From contig OX359273.1 of the NCBI GenBank assembly GCA_947179155.2, positions 42,567,023 through 42,631,022 of the forward strand: 64,000 bases of DNA. The letters run 5' to 3'. The notes beneath the pieces are model-generated. The model was not told where the DNA came from. It made no database searches and was given only the letters and a program-made list of their open reading frames with translations. Position 1 is the stretch's first letter. Each line of letters begins with the position of its first letter. A program made the position numbers and the translations under genes. Shown one piece after another: positions 58,574 to 64,000 of this stretch. This stretch comes from Hedera helix. Lineage: Eukaryota; Streptophyta; Magnoliopsida; Apiales; Araliaceae.

Positions 58574-61500
58574 TTACAACCTCCCCTCCTTATGAAATTT
58601 CGTCCCCGAAATTGACGTACCTGATATATCGAAGAGGTAAGGATACTTAGATTTCATCTCAGATTCTAGCTCCCAGGTCATTTCCTCAGTATCTTGGTTC
58701 CTCCATAAAACCTTAACTTGAGGTATAACCTTTGAGCGTAGGATCTGCTCCTTCTTATCCAGGATCTTAACAGGTACCTCCTCGTATGTTAAATCCTCTG
58801 CTATAACGTCTGGTTCTAACTCAATGACGTGGTTTGGGTCCTTCACATATTTACGTAACATAGATATGTGAAAAACGTTATGGATGCGAGACATACTTGG
58901 TGGTAGGGCTAGTCTGTAGGCTACGATTCCTATTCGATCGAGGATTTCAAATGGGCCAATAAATCGAGGGTTGAGCTTTCCTCTCTTTCCGAATCTCGTA
59001 ACCCCTTTCCATGGAGAAACACGTAAGAATACATGATCTCCGACGTTGAAACTTTCGTCTCTCCGATGAAGATCAGCATAACTCTTTTGTCGTTCTTGTG
59101 CGGTCTGTATTCGTTGTCGGATCATTTGGATCTTTTCGGTCGTCAAGCGTACCAACTCGGGTCCCAACAATTTTGCTTCTCCTACCTCATTCCAACATAT
59201 TGGAGAGCGACACTTCCTTCCATACAAAGCCTCGAATGGAGCCATGCCTATGCTTGCTTGGTAACTGTTGTTGTAAGAAAATTCCACCAACGGCAAGTAC
59301 TTATCCCAACTTCCTTTGAAGTCTAATACACAAAGTCTCAAAAGATCTTCGAGGGTCTGGATCGTCCTTTCCGATTGTCCGTCCGTTTGAGGATGGTATG
59401 CAGAACTAAAACGTAGTTCAGTGCCCATAGCTTTTTGTAGACTGATCCAAAAGCGTGAAGTGAATCTAGGATCTCGATCAGAAACTATGGAAACTGGCAT
59501 GCCATGCAATCTCACGATCTCATTTATGTACATACCGGCAAGACGTTCAAGTGAAAAGTTTTCTCGTATAGGCAATAAATGAGCAGATTTGGTCAATCTA
59601 TCTACGATCACCCAAATTGCATCTAAGCCTTGAGAAACTTTTGGAAGACCCGTCACGAAATCCATATTGATGTGTTCCCACTTCCATTTAGGAACTTCAA
59701 GTGATTGTAATGGACCTTTAGGAACTTGATGCTCTGCCTTGACACGTTGACAAGTTAGGCACCTTGAGATAAACTCTGCAATCTCTCTTTTCATATTGTT
59801 CCACCAAAATGTATGTCGAAGATCTCGATACATCTTGGTACCTCCTGGGTGGATTGCAAACGGCGTGTTGTGTGCCTCCATCATGATTTTATGCTTTAAT
59901 TCAGGATCGTTAGGAACACAGAGTCGAGAGTTGACTCGAAGTATTCATTTCTCGTCGATTCTTGCTTCGGGAATGACACCTTCTTGTACTTTCTTTATCA
60001 TGTTTATCAGTTCCGGATCGGTAGCTTGAGCAGCTTTAATTTTATCGATTAAAGTTGGTTCTACTCGCACGTGAGCAATCTTCGAGTGGGTCCCTGGTGT
60101 CTTTAGCTCTATCTCCATCTTTTGCAAGTCGTACAAAATACACTTTTGTGTTGTCAGCAGTGCACTTGTACTTGCATAAGATTTTCTGCTCAAAGCGTCA
60201 GCTACAACGTTCGCCTTTCCCGGGTGATACTGGATTGTGTGGTCATAATCCTTTAACAGCTCAAGCCAACGTCGTTGTCGCATGTTGAGTTCCTTCTGGG
60301 TGAAGAAATACTTGAGACTTTTATGATCCGTATAGATATCCACTTTTTCTCCGTACAAGTAGTGTCTCCAGATCTTCAACGCGAAAACGACTGCTGCCAA
60401 CTCTAGATCATGAGTAGGATAATTTTTCTCATAATCTTTGAGTTGTCGAGAGGCGTAGGCTATAACCTTTCCATGTTGCATAAGGACACAGCCTAGACCT
60501 TTGCCAGAAGCATCGCTGTAGATAACAAATTCTCCTGATCCTGATGGTATGGTCAGAACAGGAGCTGAAACCAGTCTCTTCTTGAGTTCTTGGAAACTTT
60601 TCTCGCATTCCTCGCTCCATATGAATTTTGTGCTTTTCCGAGTAAGCTGCGTTAATGGAGTGGCGATTCGAGAAAATCCTTCTACGAATCTCCGATAATA
60701 ACCAGCTAGACCCAGAAAACTTCGGACTTCGGTTACTGTTTTGGGTTGCTCCCAATTTAGTACCGTTTCAATCTTCGCAGGATCGACTGATATTCCTTGA
60801 CTAGAAATCACATGCCCAAGAAACGCGACCTCCTCAAGCCAGAACTCACATTTCTTCAACTTGGCATATAATTTGTTTTCACGGAGCTTTTGTAGTATCA
60901 ATCTCAGGTGTTGTTCATGATCCTCGCGACTCTTGGAGTATATGAGGATGTCATCAATAAAGACAACCACAAAATGATCCAAATGTTCCTTGAATATCCG
61001 GTTCATCATGTCCATGAAAGCTGCAGGAGCATTAGTTAGTCCAAAAGGCATGACTAAGAACTCATAATGCCCATAACGAGTTCTGAAAGCAGTCTTTGGA
61101 ATGTCCTCAGCTTTAACCTTTAACTGATGATATCCAGAACGGAGATCAATCTTTGAGAAATGTTGAGCGCCTTGCAATTGATCAAACATGTCATCAATCC
61201 GAGGTAACGGGTACCTGTTCTTGATGGTGACATGGTTCAATTCTCGGTAGTCAATGCACAATCTCATACTCCCGTCTTTCTTCTTCACAAATAGAACAGG
61301 AGCACCCCAAGGTGATGCACTCGGACGAATGAAACCGGTATCCAACAATTCCTGTAGTTGGACTTTTAACTCTTGAAGTTCAATGGGAGCCATTCGGTAG
61401 GGAGCTTTGGAAATGGGCTTGGTACCGGGTTCAAGATCAATATAAAAATCAATTTCACGGTTTGGGGGTAAGCCAGGAAGTTCTTCAGGAAAAACGTCAG

Positions 61501-63220
61501 GAAACTCATTAACAATGGGAATATCATTCAAGTTTGACGTATTTTTGTTCAAATCAGTGACATGAGCTAAAAAGGCTTGACATCCGTTTTTCAATAAACG
61601 AATGGCTTTATGGCTAGAAATAACAGTTATAGATTTCAATGGTTTAGTTGCTTGAATTTGCATGACAGGTTGATTAGGAATATGAAAACTAATAATCTTA
61701 TGAAAACAATCAATTTTAGCATGATGGGTAGTCAACCAATCAATTCCTAAAATCACATCAAATTCACGCATCTCCAAAGAAATAAGGTCAACAGATAATG
61801 TGAGGTTGTTGATTTGAACTAGGCAAGATTTATAGACAGTAGATGTAATGGTCATTTCTCCTAATGGGGTTTCAACTGATAAGTCAAAGTCCAAGTTTTC
61901 AGGAGTTAAGTTTAAACGCTGAGCACATGCAGGTGAGATAAAAGAATGGGTAGAGCCAGTATCTAACAAAGCGTAGACTTCACGAGAATTTATGAATAGC
62001 TTACCGGTTATCACCTCGTTCGAGTTTCGCGCCATTTGGGATGTCACAACAAAAGCTCTCCCTTGAACTACAGATTTTCCTTTATCCGCGCTAGCTTTTG
62101 GTATCATCATTGCAGCTGGACTTGATTTTGTGGCAGGACAAAACCGCGCAAGATGACCCTCTTTCCCACAACTGTAGCACTTTTTGGACTGCAGTGTACA
62201 GTTTGGGCTGATGTGACCTTCCTGACCACACCTATAGCATCTCACTGGTGGTCGATCTTCTCCCCTTGAAACTGGGGTCGGTGCTGGTGTTGGTGCTGGT
62301 GTTGGTGCCCTTCCATAATTATTATGGAATCTCTTTCTTTTGAAATTGTTCCCACTAGATTCTCCTCTTCTGTTATTTGGTATGGAATTACCACCGAAGT
62401 GTTGGTTACCTCCTCGATGGTTCTCGTTCCTGTGGTTGTTGTCACTCCTTTCTCTATGCTGATCATTAACTCTTGGCTGCAATGTTTCATCTGTTTGCTC
62501 CACCCTTTGAGCCCTATCTACAACATCTGAATACAAACTAAATTTATGAGAGCTAAGTTGTTGACGAATTTTGAATCTCAAACCTCTTAGGAACATCCGA
62601 CTCATTCGTGCTTCGTCATCCACAAGATGGGTGGCAAAGCGAGATAACTCGGCAAACTTGGCTTCATATTGGGAGACTGTCATGTTTCCCTGCTCCAGCT
62701 TAATGAATTCTACCTCTTTCATATGGCGGATGCTTTCTGGGAAATACTTCTCGTTAAACAGTTCTTCGAATTCTGTCCAAGACATTTCGAGTGCTGAAGG
62801 TTGGATACGTTTTACCGCTTCCCACCAATGGTCCGCCTCACCTCGTAACATAAAAGTGGCAAATGGCACCTTCTGATCATCAGCGCATTGTAAGACATCA
62901 AGTACTTTTGTCGTCTGCTTTAGCCATGCCTCCGCTTTGAGTGGGTCAGGCTTCCCGTGGAATTCAGGTGGTCCTAATTCTTTAAATTGCTTAACAGTGA
63001 CCATCCTCAAATTGCCAGCGTTTCTACCGTTATTATTGACTGGATTTCCTCTTCCTTGATTCTGTATGAACTGCATGAAATTCCTAAAGAATCCATCGTT
63101 CATCATGTTATCAGGAACATTATTTCCTGAGTTGGCAGGAGGATTGTTTGGGGCCTCTTGATTCTCGGCTACATTTGCTTCGGGTATTCCATAGTTAACC
63201 TCTTGATTTTCAGATGCCAT
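58574..63220 (-). pseudogene. gag-pol polyprotein of element C, one nonsense codon
   Basis: One continuous frame of 1,549 codons apart from a TGA at 59945-59947 (codon 1092). It falls where B has GGA (Gly1087), between RNase H and the integrase zinc finger. Upstream (1,091 aa) are gag, two CCHC knuckles, protease, reverse transcriptase and RNase H; downstream (from a Met at 59884, 436 aa) are integrase and chromodomain, with catalytic motifs unchanged. The frame is five codons longer than in B because of small changes in the linker before the zinc knuckles (extra HRERS-like and PAPT repeats). As in B, the terminal TAA is formed by LTR bases. A single G-to-T change would explain the break. Integrase could be made only by readthrough or supplied in trans. 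Confidence 0.93.
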
Positions 63221-63419
63221 ACTTAACTGTGGTCACAAAATAAATGTTAGTTCAAATAAACTGACTCATCACTTCATGTTCCTACATTCAAATCGACTCA
63301 TTAGATAATAAAATCTATTTTAGGTAGGACACACTAGTGACTGATTCTATTCGTCTCTCCCCTCCTAGTTCTACCCCAGATCTCCATTAAAGACCATATC
63401 CCTAAGCTCTGATGCCAAC

Positions 63420-64000
63420 TGTGACGCCCCCAAATCTGGGCCCACACAGCCCAAACTTGAGTCGTCAAAATACTACAACAAAATTATTACAACAAAGCAC
63501 AACGTACAACAATACAGTGTATAATAATACACAACTAAGTCTTCACTATTATTGCCACACTATTTTACAAAACGTGAAGACTATGATAACTACTCCTCGG
63601 ACCCTCACTCCATTCCCCGGCTAGACCCTGTTATGTTTTCATCTCCTGTTGAAAAACAATGGAACAAAAGAAAGGGTGAGCTCAAATAGCCCAGTAAAGA
63701 ATATCATGACTAAGATAATGACGAATAAATTATCATTAGTCTTCAACAGCTGAGTTCTTGATAGAATACAATAGACTACAAGGTTTATATCAAAAACTGC
63801 AGTTAAATTCTTAAACAACGTTCAGATCAATAATAGCAGCGGAATGAGTAATCTATTAGAAGAATAATGCAGACTATAATGTCCACTCGGTTCTCTTTTT
63901 AGGAAAAACATCATCAACTTTTATCATCTGAAATATCATTAGTCAAGATAATACAAATTCACAGTTCCTGATCATAATCATGCAGATCAACAGTTCATCT
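63420..64000 (-). repeat. 5' LTR of element C, partial
   Basis: Its first 581 plus-strand bases are in the window, beginning TGTGACGCCCCC and matching 55438-56018 with one noticed substitution. Confidence 0.93.

Larger units (their letters stand above)
55438..58578 (-). repeat. 3' LTR of element C
   Basis: 3,141 bp. A minus-strand TATA box (CTATAAATAG) lies at about 57425-57434. Compared with B it has seven instead of four hairpin-core repeats (56620-57112) and an extra 91-bp array (57526-57775) but lacks some intervening sequence. Repeat turnover therefore explains most of the length difference. Confidence 0.93.
55438..64000 (-). mobile_element. Ty3/gypsy chromovirus (element C), same family as B, cut by the window end
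   Basis: Left (3') LTR at 55438-58578 (3,141 bp), internal region 58579-63419, and the first 581 bp of the right (5') LTR from 63420. The left target duplication is GCTAG (55433-55437). In the visible overlap the two LTRs differ by one base (near 55490 against 63472), so the insertion is young. Gag-pol is nearly identical to that of B but has one nonsense codon. The primer site (63405-63417) and polypurine tract (58579-58594) match B. Confidence 0.95.

Noticed and set aside
55438..64000. Elements B and C as one duplicated block
   Set aside because: Different target duplications, different LTR lengths and repeat numbers, and different host LTR sequence on the left side show separate insertions.

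Overview
The window is nuclear DNA of a flowering plant, most likely a eudicot. It is AT-rich, has intron-containing genes of plant-only families (class III peroxidase, PPDK regulatory protein, HIPP, PPR and ALWAYS EARLY fragments), and more than half of it is LTR retrotransposon. Species cannot be read from the sequence.

Layout. (1) 1-8.1 kb: a tandem duplication of a class III peroxidase, both copies on the minus strand. The distal copy (1-1673, cut by the window edge) is a pseudogene with a 644-bp solo LTR in exon 1 and a stop at codon 4. The proximal copy (4904-6402) is an intact four-exon gene for 325 aa. The paralogous flanks expose further insertions present in one copy only (1759-2484 and about 7180-7928). 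(2) 8.1-17.0 kb: no intact gene; several MITE-like inverted repeats, a local duplication, and a cluster (11.6-12.8 kb) of broken pieces of three unrelated genes (ALY/LIN9-type, PPR, HIPP) around a GGTAACC minisatellite. (3) 17,047-27,937: a complete, very young LTR element with 4,402-bp LTRs, 5-bp target duplication, primer-binding site and polypurine tract, but a 2.1-kb internal region with no gag-pol: a LARD-type non-autonomous element. (4) 28-39.7 kb: the genic island. It holds a short solo LTR, a four-exon plus-strand gene for a small tail-anchored-looking protein of unknown function (31,319-34,073), and a minus-strand PPDK regulatory protein pseudogene (36,054-39,108) with frameshifts and stops. 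(5) 39.7-64 kb: a nested stack of Ty3/gypsy elements. An old LTR (G) is cut by LTR D; D is cut by a complete chromovirus B (41,312-52,292, intact 1,543-aa gag-pol) and by a LARD-family LTR piece F; F is cut by LTR E; E is cut by chromovirus C (55,438 to beyond the right end), whose gag-pol has one nonsense codon.

How the parts relate. Only two host genes look functional: the peroxidase (secreted, cell wall) and the unknown membrane protein. B encodes everything expected of an autonomous Tekay-like chromovirus. The LARD shares its Met-tRNA-type primer site and a 17-bp motif upstream of the 3' LTR, so it may be mobilised in trans by B-like relatives. B and C entered the homologous D and E LTRs at nearly the same place, about 135 bp downstream of the TATA box and in the same relative orientation but with different target duplications. 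This is the most striking pattern in the window, together with the gene-fragment cluster.
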